Assembly: GCA_015847255.1 (NCBI GenBank)
Contig: JADLZK010001168.1
Coordinates: 1-64,000 of the forward strand
Length of the DNA stretch: 64,000 bases
Source: Hyparrhenia diplandra
Lineage: Eukaryota; Streptophyta; Magnoliopsida; Poales; Poaceae
Reading direction: 5' to 3'
Shown piece by piece: positions 26,529-40,052 of the stretch. The notes beneath the pieces are model-generated. The model saw only the letters and a list, made by a program, of their open reading frames with translations, was not told the DNA's origin and ran no database searches. The position numbers and the translations under genes are program-made. Position 1 is the first letter of the stretch; every line of letters starts with the position of its first letter.

Positions 26529-26909
26529 CCGTCCGATGCGCCTCCGCCTCTACGCCGCGGTCCACTGCGCAACCAACCAACCAAGCTCCCCCCCCCATCT
26601 TCGCGCCAACCCCAAGTTAGAACCCTCCCCGTGAATCCCGCGCCGCCGCACGCCCATCACAGGGTACACTCCGCCTCTCCTTCCCCACTCTCACTCCCCT
26701 CTGTTACCTCCGCGTCCATCGGCTCCTCCGCCACCCGTCTCCCCCGCGTCCGCCTCCGCCACCATCGGGCGGTGCCTCGTGGCATCCCCCACACAGCCTG
26801 ATAAATGAATGAGAGAAAGCACACGCTGTCGTTTCAGTCTGATAACCAGACACCACCAATGCGGCAACCATGGAGGTCCCCCGGGCTTGGCCGTGGTTCG
26901 CCTCTACAA

Positions 26910-26944
<35 letters not shown>

Positions 26945-27060
26945 TCGACAGGCGGATATCGGCGACCTCTGACGACGGCGCCATTGCGAACCAGCGAGGA
27001 GACAGGACAAAGGTGAGACCCGAGCTCTGGCCATCTCTTCATTTCTCTCCCTAATTTCAC
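26529..27060 (-). promoter_or_regulatory. Upstream region of the CESA-like locus with a CT repeat
   Basis: The region directly upstream of the minus-strand ATG is GC-rich and then carries a (CT)n microsatellite at about 26909-26946, which reads as GA on the gene's strand. GA/CT tracts are frequent in plant 5' UTRs and core promoters. No TATA box was assigned. The whole gap to the subtilase stop at 27504 is under 1 kb. Confidence 0.3.
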
Positions 27061-27503
27061 GACCATTCAACTGCCACACGGGTGGGATCAGCTCAGCTCA
27101 GCTCATGGGGAATTCCTCCATCGGGGCGAACAAGTTTCAGTACTAGGAATCTGTTCGGATCTGCCGGATCCGTGATCATTACAAGGAGCAGAGTCCTGGT
27201 GGGTAAAGAAAGCCTCGGGCCTTCGTTAGCTGAACTTTAAATCCAGCAACTCCTGCATTCTTATGATTTGGATTTAGGCACGAACTAATTTTACAACAAT
27301 CATCAGGGGAAAAAAGGATCTTGTTCTGGGAGTGGTTGCATTCTAGCAAAGACATTTACAAATCAAATACCAATATGATAGTATAACAAATTGATTGTGG
27401 TTAGCTTCTCAACTATTCAGTTCTACCACTTTACACTACATCCGTAGTCTAATCTAGCATTGTAGCAACCTCTTTCAAGCATCTTTCCATGGGATCAACT
27501 CGA

Positions 27504-30500
27504 TCAGGCCTTGTCAGAAGTCTCTACTTTGACGACCAACGGCATCGTCAGGCGAGCATCTGTTCCATTTCCATGCCATGATAAAGAGCCAAAAACATAA
27601 CCTCGAGGAGGCACATCCACATGTAGGCTAACCGTGAACGTCCTCTTTGCACCATAGGTCTCGAAATTTATAACCTCTGGTGTCACTCTCACGCGGATGC
27701 CTCGCGGAGCTGACACCACGGCATGGTATGTACTCCTTGGATTACCCACGTTGGTCATAGTTCGCATGACTGAATAGCTCTGCTTCAGATATGGAATGGT
27801 GATTGATGGGTAGTTCAGAGCAGTGGCAGAAGAGGAGGCTCTGTGGGTGCAGCTACTGTTGTCTCCGGTAATTAGATGCAAGGAGCTGTCATCGTGGGTT
27901 ATAGCACATAAGAATGACTTGTAGTCTTCAGGTTGTGCATCAAAGATGATCCCTGGGTTGAGAGCTTTGATGGGATCTATAAAACCCGAGCCAAAGTCGA
28001 ATGGTGTTGCCGCAGTCCTCCCATTAGGGTCCCTTGCTATAGTTTTCCTTTTAGTGTTCAGTACAGTTGCTGCAAACAGGATTCATGAGATTGGTTGCAA
28101 CGCTAGTTTATCTTCAGAGATTTCAGGTTACCCAGTAGTACCTGTTGTCATGATTGCTGATTTGATGGCTGAAGGAGACCATGATGGATATACACTTTTC
28201 ACAAGAGCTGCTATTCCTGTAACATGGGGACATGCCATGGAAGTCCCAGACAGAATGTTGAAGTGCATATCATTCTTAGCAGGAGACCATGCCGCCAAGA
28301 TGTTCAGCCCAGGAGCAGCGACGTCTGGCTACAGAAATGCGCGCATGTTTAAGAAACTTAGGAGGATGTCAATCAATTTATCACCTATATTAGTCTTTCC
28401 CAGCAGTTTAGTGATGGTTACCTTGAGAATCTCAGGAGTCAATGAACTTGGGCCTCTTGAAGAGAATGCCGCTACCCGTGGGGCATCTCGCAACCCTAAG
28501 ATCGTCTTTGCTGGCAAGATCATTGTACTGGCATGCCTGTAGAATTAACTTTAGTTAAAAGATTGGCATGCCCATAAAATGCACTTCCTATAGTAAGTTT
28601 AGACAACCTTGTACTTTTGACATAAGAAATAATTTTGTCGCCAATGGCTTTCCCAACAGTGACTCCAGGAACAGCAAAGTGGTTAGCAACATGATCTTCC
28701 ATCTCATCAATGAGAATCATCCCAACTGCACCAGCTTCTTTTACGACCATACTCGTTGATAAACGTGATTCAGAGGAGCCCTCATTCGGCGGCAAATAAG
28801 AATCTTTCCCTTGGCCTTGGTCCTATTTAAAGAGCTATCCAGACACAAGCTAACAACAAGCCCACAAGAAATTCAGTTGGTTGATAATTGAAATCATGAT
28901 TGTCGTTCGAGATAGGTGTTTGTTTACCTGGATTGATAAAGGGGTGAAATAGCCTGCATTGACTTCTGAAGCTGAAATAGTTCCAACAGAACTTTTCATA
29001 TGGTATGTACTCAAGCTCTCACCCTTCATGAAAGGCGCAATATTCAAAAGTATTCTTAAGACTGCATAAGTAATAAAGACTGAATGTGTCATTTCTAAGA
29101 ATGAAAATTACCATTATGAAGCTACCATTTGCTAGCCTGATATATGAAGAAAATGATCTATCAGTTGTTCCTGCAGCTACTGTGAGCATCCATGGCGCAA
29201 GGTTAGTTGCTGAGCCTTGTTTCCCGGCATTGCCTGCTGAAGAAACGACCAGTATTCCATTGTTTGTCGCATGGAATGACCCGATGGATATGGCATCACT
29301 CAGATAGTCACCCTGAGGGTAGTCTGGACCTAGAGACACAGATATAATGTCGACGCCATCTCTGATGGCATCATCAAATGCTGCTAGAATGTCAACATCA
29401 TAGCAGCCAGAATCCCAGCAGGCCTTATAGGCTGCAATCCTTGCCATGGGGGCTCCTCCCCGACCTCCTCCAGTGCCCAAACCTCCATAGTTCATGTTTC
29501 TCACAAATCTTCCCGCTGCTATTGATGCAGTATGGCTGCCATGCCCTGAGCTATCTCTTGGAGATATGAATTTGATGGCATTTTTACTTGTACCACTCTC
29601 TTCTGTTTGGTATCCATTGAGGTAATATCTACCTCCTATTATCTTCCTATTGCATTTGGGTGAATGGGTGACTTTCTATAAAATCAATACTGGATACTGT
29701 GGGTTAATTTTAAAGTATGTACCTGTTACAGGTGAAATTTGACGGTGAATTTGCCTCTCCGCTTTGGCATTGCCCTCTCCATCTCTTAGGAACCGGAGGC
29801 ATCCCATGATCACTGAAACTAGGGGATTCTGGCCAAATTCCTGTGAAGGTAAACAGTTAATAGAATTTCTTGATTTTGATGGACAGGTTTCTATCTATCT
29901 GATGCCATCCTTTTCGTTTCTAACTTTATGGCCAAACAATCAATTGATGCGTAAGTTAAACCTGACAACACAAAGATCATGTGGAAAGAAAAGGTGCATA
30001 CTGCCAGTTGCAACGCTGACATGTCTTGGAAGTTTGTACAACTGGAATTATTGATGGAAAGAGCATAACAAATATTCACACTGACTGAATGATGCCAGTA
30101 CAATTTGATGAACTGAGTATGCTATTGCAATTCTACTCACCTGTGTCAATGAATCCAACTATGACGTTCTCCTGGTTGTTGGTGGACAATCCAGGGACCT
30201 CACCCTCTGCATTGATGGACAAGCCCATGAAATCCCAAGAATGGGTGGTGCACAATCTCCGCTTTGTGTTTGGGAACACCGAGACGACACCAGGCATCTC
30301 TGAAGAAACGCACATCAGAGTTAGCCTTTTGGCATCACTGCCGTCACAGTTGGACTCATTTCATGTCTTGCCTTCTGTTCAGTGTGCTACATACATATAA
30401 CATACTCTAGAAACCATGTGTTGTGAAATTACCGGCTAATTCCATGGCTTGCCTTTTGTTTAGTTTGGCAGCGAATCCTTGGAAACCGCTACTGTAAGTG

Positions 30501-30977
30501 TAGACGTGTGATGCCTGCGCCTTCTCCGAGCTGTGAAGAGGAGGCATCCACTCAAGATACTGTATGGAACAGCACTGGTAGCTAGAGGGGGTAAGCTAAG
30601 GAATGAAAACGAATTTGCTATGGACCTTCCATCGTGAACAGCAGTCAGCATCTGGTGGTGAAGCCTCAAGATGTCTTGTTGACGATAACTGTCGCCCTGC
30701 AACCCTTTCCCCATGTAAACCACATACACCTGAAGTTTGCCATCCATTTGGTAAGGTTTACAATGCTGGTAGACCTCAAGAAAGAAGTGGCAGCTCATGA
30801 AGTGCAGAAGAGTTAATTACAGTGGAGATAATCCAACAAAGCAGTGGAGTGCATTGGAGTAGTTAGAGTACTGATTGTACCGAAACAAACCTGAGAACAA
30901 GAGCAGCAGCGAAGGTCTCCTAGTAGCACCAGGGCTAGCCCAAGGAAGAACATGGCTCTGCCTGGAGAAGAAGCCAT
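27504..30977 (-). CDS. Secreted subtilisin-like serine protease (subtilase, S8)
   Basis: This is an apoplastic serine endopeptidase of the plant SBT family, made as a preproenzyme. Eleven exons are read on the minus strand: 30891-30977, 30626-30729, 30433-30530, 30141-30299, 29723-29840, 29112-29646, 28928-29023, 28608-28822, 28422-28536, 28142-28328 and 27504-28069. They join in frame to about 759 aa, a normal length. A hydrophobic signal peptide (MFFLGLALVLLG) is followed by an I9 propeptide (VYVVYMGKG...YTYSSGFQGFAAKL). The catalytic residues are visible: Asp in VIVGFIDTG, His in SSGHGSHTA, oxyanion Asn in SSAGN and Ser in GTSMACPH. A protease-associated (PA) segment lies in exon 8, and a C-terminal fibronectin-III-like domain (TMTNVGNP...) ends at the stop. 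Exon 8 is odd: the ancestral-looking acceptor at 28850 is out of phase and the exon lacks one base near 28789. An AG at 28823 restores the frame but drops about 20 conserved residues. Intron-rich structure fits the SBT5 or SBT3 branch; the subgroup is inference. Confidence 0.9.
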
Positions 30978-32070
30978 GGTAGACACACAGGGATGCACAG
31001 CCAAGGACTGCGGTTTGGATGGCGAGGGTGTATGTTGTATGAGAGCAGCAGCTTCCTGAAACTGCTGCCAAGTTACTGGATGCGTGGGAAAATAAAGCCT
31101 GTGCACCGGAATCCCGGAGGAATGGGTGGCCGTTAACTTGCACTTTTTCCTCGTCGCTGCCACTCGCAATCGCAGGCAAGATGGCAACAAGAGTTCATAA
31201 ATAAATGCAGACAAAGGAGATGTCCAAAGCGCCATGATCTCGGTATGGGAAGGAACCAAGGAAAGCTCAGCTAGTTGAGACTGAGAGCATGACAAATAGG
31301 GTATCCGATCTGGGAGATACAAAGAACATGTAGAATGGCTGCTTTCGTGGATAATACCTGTAGATTTGAAGTATAATAGGAGTATCATCACAGTGATTAC
31401 AGAAAAAAATAATTAAAGGGATACAAGGGGGGTATCTTTCTGTCAGAGCTGGATCTGTTTTACCCCTCCCTCTTGCAAAAGAGGAATTAAAATAACTTAC
31501 TGTACGTACATGTTGTATTAATTTTATCCTGTGTATACATACATCTTGTCAAGTGATGAAGTCTACAATAATACAATCTACATGCTGAGGGTCGTGGTTC
31601 CTCAATATCCTGAAGAACACACGTCTTGATCCGGCCAACAATACTGCATCTTTATTTGACAGAGGCAACACATGTGCCAAAGCTATTGAACAAAACTGCC
31701 TCCCCACTGTATGTGTCTTTGCTGTGGGGATTAGCGTAGCCACGCACTTGGTTAATCGTCTTGGATCGCACTTGTGGCGGCCATAAAAGTAACATACACG
31801 TTGTACCCATTTCTTTTTTATTACCTTTGCTGTAACGGCAACTTCACTCCAGATTGTTTATCCAATTAACCATCTTTTACTTTTACTGGTAGTAGCACTG
31901 GCTCTGCAAAGTGCACAAGAGAGTCAGGGGCAGCTGAGCTGATTGTTGTGACGCGATTGCACTGTGCATGGGCCAGCTTAGCCCAGCAGCCTCGGCCTCG
32001 TGCTAGGGGCGGCGGGCAGACCGACCAACGGCCCGGATTAGGATTGTGAGTCTATGGGCTGGCCTTTTTT
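30978..32070. other. Upstream region of the subtilase gene
   Basis: The minus-strand gene's 5' UTR and promoter are expected here. A long open frame continues upstream of the ATG at 30977, but it has no signal peptide or motif of its own. From about 31400 to 32070 nothing is recognisable. Confidence 0.4.
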
Positions 32071-32076
32071 TCGAAA

Positions 32077-32107
32077 CTAGTATAGTGCTCGTGCTAACGT
32101 CACGGTT
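32077..32107 (-). mobile_element. Candidate Helitron 3' terminus (minus orientation)
   Basis: Read on the minus strand, a short hairpin (CGTG, 7-nt loop, CACG) is followed about 10 nt later by CTAG and then T. That is the usual 3' end of a grass Helitron. The element would extend to higher coordinates, but no convincing TC-starting 5' end was found, so only the terminus is reported. Confidence 0.4.
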
Positions 32108-33848
32108 TTATTTTACGAAAGCACATGAAAACAACCAAATGACGAATTATTTTTCCATAGTTTAACTTTTACACAATTTTACTCGAGCATTTATACAATC
32201 TGGAAAGCAGATTTGCATAAGAAGACATAATAAAGTTATTTCTCACATTAACCATCTAATTTACATTCTTACTATGTCCTTAAGCACCGTGTATGGTAGT
32301 TGGTAAGAAATAACAATTACTTTTGACTGAGAGTAAGCGAAGTGCTTCGAATGATACAACATAGGAAATGATTTAAGCCCCCAGCCTAGGCTCCCAAATT
32401 ATCCTACCAACATGGATCAAATAATATAGCGTGTACAAAACATGAGAAGTGACACAATGAGACCAAAAGATTCCTCATAATCTGAATACATCAAGATCAG
32501 CCTTCAAATTTATTAAAGATCAAGTCACACTGTCATTGACCCATGTGTCCAGCGAGAAGACACTGTCGCCCACAGGGAGATGCTCTGGTAGACCCCAGGG
32601 TTGGAGGGCCTGTTGAAGAATCTACCGAGCGATAGCTGGTTTGCATGGTCCTCATGGATATCAGCTGCATTGGTATTCTCATAGCCTAGATTTAACTCAC
32701 TGTCTCAATTCTTGTGGAATATGAAGAGGATTAAACCTTGCTTCTTGAGTCGGGCTCCAGTTACTGGAGGTTTCCCAAACTTTTTAAGGTCTGGGATTAT
32801 GCTCCTACATAGAAAAGCAACACAGTCAGGATTTTGAATTTTTTGGTCCATTCTTGTTTTCAATAAAAATATATAATAGCTTGATAAAATCAAGGTTTTG
32901 AAAACTTTGGCCAAGAACTGGTTCACAAAATGAGGCATTTTCAAGCAATTTTTTTCTAGATCAAATTCAAATTAAAAAAAACATTCAGTCATCAAATTCA
33001 TAGAATTCAGTCATCATAATTCATAACCCCACAAGGTAGCACCACATGAGACATTGTAGTGGAGACTGAAAAGGGACCTAACAGAATGCAGGTATTCTAT
33101 TTTTAAAAAACAAATAATAATAGAAAGAAATCACATTTTATGCATCACAAGCTTTCACTATAATTTCAGCAGTCCTGGCAGCTCGCTTCAAGTTAGAAGA
33201 TTATATACTATACAACGTCAGCCATATTTTCTCTTGACAGTCGAAGGGCCACCTTACAAGGTTGATCATATTTTGGACGAAATATATTGTCACCTTGTGC
33301 AGTATGGTTTGAGAAAACGGACATGCTGCTCTGACCGACTGACCAAGGTCACGTTTTTCATCAGCAGCGTGTATATTCCGCTCCAATAGCATTCCTTTAA
33401 TCTGCAAGGAAAATGAAACTTCAGATAATACTTCAAGCAAGGATTATGATTCAAATGATGTTGAAATAAATTGAAGTGGTAGTCGAGTTGTCAATTATCT
33501 GATTATAAGAGGCAATGGATTCAAAGGGACATCTACATGAAGTTTTAACCCAAATCACAAAACCATGTTTCACTAAAGTATTAATCCAAACAGTAGACCA
33601 ATTATTCAGTTACTCAATTCCACACATAAGTAGACAGATAATGGATATAAGCTGGCCACTAAAAAGAAGCTACATTTACAGTCACTGAGAGCAAATAGTG
33701 AGAAGCTACTTGTACGCTACAAGGTTATGCACCTCCAAGAAAGATCTAAGAAAATTTTGAACTCATAACCAATAAACAAATAGTGAGAAGCTACCTGTAC
33801 ACTACAAGGTAAGATCTACAGACCTCCTAAAAGATAAAATAAAATTAA
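32108..33848. other. Unclassified DNA, possibly part of a Helitron
   Basis: AT-rich with small open frames. No domain, no RNA gene and no clear repeat boundaries. Possibly the interior of the minus-strand Helitron whose end lies near 32080. Confidence 0.3.
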
Positions 33849-34010
33849 TCTATATTTAAAGAGTAGATTTGCTGTGGAGCAAACGCACGGCCAGGATGTC
33901 CACGGCAGTAAAATTTTTTTTGACCGTCTGATCTTTGCTTGGACGCTCGGATCTGCTTCCTGCTACTGTGCTCCTCGCCAAATATATACCCGTTCACCCA
34001 TCTCCTCTCG

Positions 34011-34049
<39 letters not shown>

Positions 34050-37000
34050 AAACAAAAACCTCACGCCTCCACCTCTTCCCGTGCTCCTTCCGCAGCTCCA
34101 GGCGCCGCCGCCGCGCGCGCGCTCCGCCCCGTGCCTCCGCTTCCTCTTCCTCTACCCTCTCCTTCCTCTCTCCGTTCCAGCGCTCTCTCTCGCTCTCTCT
34201 CCCGACAGGCGCAGAGTGAGGGGCGCCCATGGCGCGGACCGGCTAGGGCGGGGCCCCGCCGCTGCCCGCGGGTGTGGGGGCGGCGCCGGCGTGGAGGCCA
34301 CCGGCAAGGGCCGGTCCACGGCCATGGCCAACCTGCTCCTCCTTCGCGGCGTGGCGTGCTGGCGGACCTCCGCCGCCCCGTCGGGCGACGTCGGCCGGGC
34401 GGAAACCCTAATCCTAGGTAATGTACATGCGGCGGCGGCCGCCACGCCCGGCGGCGGATGCAGGCGCGGCGAGCGCACCCGGCTCTCCAGCGTGGTGGTG
34501 TGGTGGCACGGCGCACCCCTCACCGATCTCCGCCATTGTTGCTCAACCTTTCACGGTAACAGGTCTCCATGCCTCTTTCACCTATCTCTATGCCATGTGT
34601 ATTGGTTTTTATTTGACCTATAATTTTGTTTATGTGGAATCGGTAGACAAGTTCGATTTGATAGAGATTTGATGAAAAAAAAATATGGCAAGTTTATCTT
34701 AGAATGTGATGAGAAAAGATATGAGCTGCTGATTAGTTCTGTTGAGGTACTGAACAATCAGTTCTTGTGAGGAAAGATATAAGTTGATGAGTTTCTTGTA
34801 CTTTTGTCCATTCCGTAGTTTTCCATGTATATGCTCAGATGCTCCTAGAACATGATCAAGTGACGATCCATAGTGTATGATGAGATATTTTGTACTATAT
34901 GATGTACTCCTTTGTTCATTCACTGGGGCTCAATTTGTTTATTGTAGGTACTTGATTTGGTGCACTTGGCGGGGCATGCCCGGTTAATATGAGTTTCAGG
35001 TGTGTGTGTGCACCCTCAACTAATGTTATTTGTAGCGTCGACAGATACAAAAGTATTTTATTCAGCCCACACATATTTGAATCAGCATGTACGCATTTTG
35101 ATGCTAAATCTCACACCAATGGATCTTGTTTATACTGCGAGGCAATGGTGCTTCCCGGCACCCCGTGGTGACGCAGCGGCCCCCAAGCACGGCCTCCCAA
35201 TGGCCCCAGTGCGGCGGCGCCGTGGCGTCGTCTCTCCCCGGCTCCCATCCCTCTGTTTCGCAGCCCATGGGAGCTGCTCCGGTGACCCATCCGTGGACGG
35301 ATCCGTCGATCTAGCTGGCAGCTAGGGTTAATCTCGCTCAGGTCAGTTATCACACCATCGTCCTCCTTGTTCTGCTCTGCATCTTCTTCCTATTGAACAA
35401 ATTATTGTGCTTCGGTGATGTGGTTTTCTTGTTTGACATGACGGCGGCAGCCCGGCTGGCAGCAATGGCCTCGCAGCCTGCAGTGGAAGGGGCAAGAGTC
35501 AGTAGCAGGTATGGCTTCGACTACACTAATGGCCTTCCTGGTTGGGATTGGTAATATCTGATACTTGCTTAGTATATACCCATATTTTGAACTCATCAGT
35601 TTGTATTTTTTTTTTGGCAGCTGCAGCAGCAAATTTTTTCCCCCTACGAACACCATCAGCAATTCATTTGGTGGTAATTTACTCTAACAAAGCAATAGAC
35701 ACCCTGGTGAGTCTTCTACCTCTGTGAGTTGCCATTTAACTCTTGCAATTAAGTGCCCCTATACTGTGGCTTAGACCAAGATTAGGATGTCAATACCAAA
35801 TTTCATTAGAGTATATAATCTTCAGAGTGATTTTAAAAGGGACCAACCGTTGTGCTAAAGCTAATACAAATCAATATAAATAAGTTTGATTGAGGTGTAC
35901 TAACTTTTCTATTCAGTACATTAATATCAGTGAAAATGAGTATGGGCGGCATGAGGCGGCCAAGTGTCTTCAAGTTTTGAGTCAAAGCAGAGCTATTGTA
36001 AATTGGGAAGGATAGCATGAAGTTTTTGTTACAAGAGAGCTGATATATCTGTTGACAGTTCAGTGGCCCTCAAGGTCTGTATACATGATTGATGATGTTC
36101 CATGCTTTTTATATATATATATATTGCTTGCCGCCACATTTCAGTGGACCAAGACACTGCAGTAAAGCAGGAGAAAAAATCGAGTGTTACATATATTGCC
36201 TGCACGTGCACCTGGGGGAAAGTTTCCCAGGCATTTTAGTATGCATTGCTTAACTGACTTTGTTTGGTTCCACATGCAGAACTACAGCCACTAGAGGTCG
36301 TTTCAGGAGCTGAACGCCAAGGATCTACACGGCACCGCGTTCTGGTCAGTTGAGACTCAACATTTTCAGAAATAATAATTGATTAAATGTTTCCTTTAGT
36401 TTCCAAGTAATGGAGGCTGTATTGCATTCGGTCTGTAAATTTAAATAAATTCCTGAAAATATATGTCTTTGGCCTAATCTAAGTGGTCAGAAAAATCAAC
36501 CGATACTTCAGCAAAACAATGCAACTTATTGATTTTGAATATCTATCTTCAGTAATTTTTGGTCCTGAGTTTCTGATTGGCTGCTTGCTACAGGCCAGCC
36601 ACGAAGGCATCTCTGAAGAGGCAATTTTGTTCCTTTCATTTCCGTTTGTTCCTCAACCTCATAATATTTTTGACCACTACTGCGGAAGATGCATAGTCAA
36701 AGAAGTCCAGTGCTCAACTGTTTTGATCAGATTACTGTCATCTGAATGGTGGGCATCTCAGGTCATGAAAGTTTAGCATGCTGACTATTGACTATAAAAC
36801 AGATGAGATATTATACATGGAAATTAGTGCATGTTGATCAGTAGGTGCAGCAAACAGTTGTGGGAATTTTTTGAAAGACCATTAGCCACCTCTGTGTTAC
36901 GAATGCCAAACTGCAGGTCTTTTCTTTATTTTGCATGTCATTTGAGCCTTTTTGCGGTTTATAGTGTAGATGGACCAATAAACCTGCTGTCCATGCCGCA

Positions 37001-39856
37001 ACATTTGCTTGTTTTCAGCTTTTATACAAAATATTAGGGAACATTTGCTTGTTTTCAGTTTTAATACATGCGTCATGCCTGCATACATGTTTCAATATAT
37101 TAAGAATCCTCGAGTGTATATAATTTAGAGTGGACGGAGTAGTAAATAAACCCCTTTGGTAAATATTAATTTGATACATGATAATTTATGTCGCCTTGTA
37201 TTTGAGAAGTTCTGGGAAACTCGAATCATGTTCCTGCCACTCTTTTTTTTGTTGTTAGTTACTGATCCGGTCATCGATTATCACAAGAGAAGCAAATGGA
37301 TACCCGAGAATGTGAAAGAACTTTCTGAATATATGATAAACTATGTAATTTTTGGCACTGAATAATCTGAGAATACACATAAAAGATTGCACATCCTTAG
37401 AAATGTTTAAAAAACTGTACACATCTCTTGCAGGTTTCCAATACAAAATGGGATTCGCTTTTGTGACTTCCTTATGCATTGATGCCTACTTCAGTGTTCT
37501 ACTCCATAGTCCATTTCTCAATGCTCTTTCAGCTTGGGACAACAAGAAGCTCATTAGGAAATTCAGAGGGCCTTTCTCCACATCAACGCTATCAAGTTGG
37601 TCATATTGCATAATCTGTAAGATTCTCTTCACATGGTATTTTTCAAACGCATGTTGGTTTGACTCGCGGCTTCTAAAAGTCTATTGAAATATGTTTACTT
37701 CAGTGTCCATGACATAATCACGGAAGTTTAGTTTTCATTCCTATAGTTATAGCTCATTTCCAGTTTTCCGAGAGTGAAAAGTTATCTACTATCTATATGA
37801 AGTTGTCATATTCGGCAAATCTGTTTTGTCCATGTTCCCTGAATCCCGATATAGCTCTCTTTCAAAGTATTAATATTCAAGTTTTTTCAGGTCTTACATT
37901 TTGTTGTCTCCTTATATTTTTATTTTGCCTTCCCGATATTGGCAAGGACTATTAAATACCCACCATTCTCTTAGAGTTTTGCAAATTTTTGATGGTGTTT
38001 TATGTTGCTTTTTTGTCTCTGCAAAGCACTATTGGCACGACATGTGAATTCCTTGTTTTGGAGCCTCCCTACCTTCAGGTGATTTTTTTTTTCTTTACCC
38101 GCATGCTTTCTCGAAGAAAATATGTAGTGATTCTCTTTGTCGATTATATAATACATGTACTACCAAAACAGACCGAGCATGAAGGTACTCAGAGCTACTA
38201 CACTAACCGATAGTGCCCTGTCATATATAACATGATTCATACTTTGTATTTGAGTAAATTGCCTTTGTGTGTACCTAAACTATTTAGCGTGTAAATGAGA
38301 TAGGTACTCTAACTAAAAAAACGTAACTTCGGGTACTCGAACTATACTTTAGTAACTTACGGGTACTTCAACTAAAAACGTAACGTCTAGATCTTTGGAA
38401 CTATACTTTCGTAACCACGGGATCTAGCGGTATCTATGAACAAGTTTGAGAATACTTGTTTGAGAATAAACATGCAATTTAACCTAGGGACAGTCATGCT
38501 CTAGCGGTATCTATGAACAAGTTTTCAGAGGTACTATAGCTCTTCAATCTCACTTTACATGCCCCTGCCATTGCATATTATAGTACTGCTACACTACACT
38601 ACTGCATTCCATATTCAACAGATGAAAACAACATGCTTGAAGAATACTCTTCAGGTATATTGTTTGCAGCACCAATTCACTATTGTCACGAGCTATGACG
38701 TTCTTTGTCTTTTGTAAGCTCTACTGTCCCCCTGGTTCATGCAGGTAGCTGGAAGATTTAGACATTGGGGGTGATATGGTACCTAAAAGGTTTAAACTTT
38801 GGCTTACATATAATGCTCCATGATTTTCTTACACAAGGAAACTATTTATTTATCTAAGTCTCTGTCAAAGAAATTGCGCTCACATGCTCGATGGAAGAAC
38901 AAAATGGTATGTCAACTCTCTGGTGTGTTGGCTGCTATCAGCCAATCCTTTGTTTAGCTGCAAACTGAAGTTACATTTAGATTATTTTCTTTGGAATAGA
39001 ATGGGTAATGAAGAGGGAATCTTCTGCAAACCAAAAGTTGCAGCCAATATTGTAAGATTTTAGACACCTATTAGGTCATGTTATATATTTTTGGCCCATT
39101 TGCAGTGTCGTCATCATGTTCTATGTCATTCCAAACAGGAATCATATGTTCAGGATGTTATGGAGCTGCATGGTCCAGAATTTGATGTGATCTGCTCCCC
39201 TTGACAAAGTATTACCAATTTACCATTCAAGTTCTTGTGTCCACGTGCGACCTTATGAAGAACTATAGTCTTGTCTATGTTGGCCTATCGATAACAAGTT
39301 CCCTGTGTAACATGTGTTTATGTCAACCTATTATATATCAGTGTAATATGCTGTCATCAGAATATTATGTCTTTATCTATCCTTTGTCATAAGTATATCT
39401 ATTATTTCATTTATCAAATAGTCATAAAACTATCATGTAAAATTATCTTGCCTCGGATAGTGCTAAAACAACATGCTAATACATGTATATACAATACTCA
39501 GGCTAGACGACGGCTCAGAGCCTCGGATGATGCTCCTTGGTGCTGCAAAAGAACCTGGAGACTTAGCCACCACAGCTCTGAACTGCTATAGTAACTGAAA
39601 GATATACTATGTATTAAACCATGCCAGCAGACATTGCCTTCCAGTCACATGGCCATACTCTCTTTTATGTACCGTCGTGGACAATATGAATGACTCTTTA
39701 TGTGCCTTAACTTTTATGCACAAGTGCGCTAATATATGCAGTCACCTCATCAATACAAAAATGAGCCCAACCATGTTTAAAATATGTTGTGTAAGATCAT
39801 AGAAAACAGAAATGGCCATTACCCCGCGTGCATGGGCGCGCGCCAAAAAACACTAG
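33849..39856 (+). mobile_element. Candidate 6.0-kb Helitron with captured gene fragments
   Basis: The left end reads A|TCTATATTTAAAGAGTAG, with TC at the element boundary. The right end has a GC-rich imperfect hairpin region (about 39822-39843), eight bases, then CACTAG|T. Insertion between A and T without target duplication is the Helitron rule. The interior is unlike simple intergenic DNA: a GC-rich segment (34050-34560) looks like a 5' UTR and first exon, and several short stretches flanked by GT/AG signals are exon-like (35200-35330, 35440-35530, 37430-37610, 39139-39200). No Rep/helicase ORF is present, so it would be non-autonomous. None of the fragments matched a protein family I could name. 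The ends were chosen by motif; a comparison with an empty site is needed to prove them. Confidence 0.5.
34015..34048. repeat. Poly(A) tract
   Basis: A run of about 32 A residues inside the candidate Helitron, immediately before the GC-rich exon-like segment. It could be a retroposed tail or simple slippage. Confidence 0.9.
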
Positions 39857-40050
39857 TAGCCAAGTAATTGCATACATAGTAAAAGATAGTTGAAAAGGTA
39901 TTAACAATTTAGATTGTCTGAAAATTAAGGGGATCACATCCCACAGAATATCAATAAAACAGGTACTGCTTGTTCCAGGCAAAGACTCTGAATCATGAAT
40001 TAGACAATTCCATCATATAGTGTGGTAAACAAAAATAAATGGAATTCAGC
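39857..40050. other. Short unclassified spacer
   Basis: AT-rich DNA directly right of the Helitron terminus and left of the kinase fragment. Nothing recognised. Confidence 0.4.
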
Positions 40051-40052
40051 AA

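Noticed and set aside
28850..28927. Calling the subtilase a pseudogene
   Set aside because: A shifted acceptor at 28823 gives an open frame through all eleven exons, with all catalytic residues present.
33874..34623. 249-aa plus-strand open frame in the Helitron
   Set aside because: It reads through a poly(A) run as polylysine, then Ala/Arg/Gly-rich sequence without a domain. Better seen as untranslated or captured DNA.
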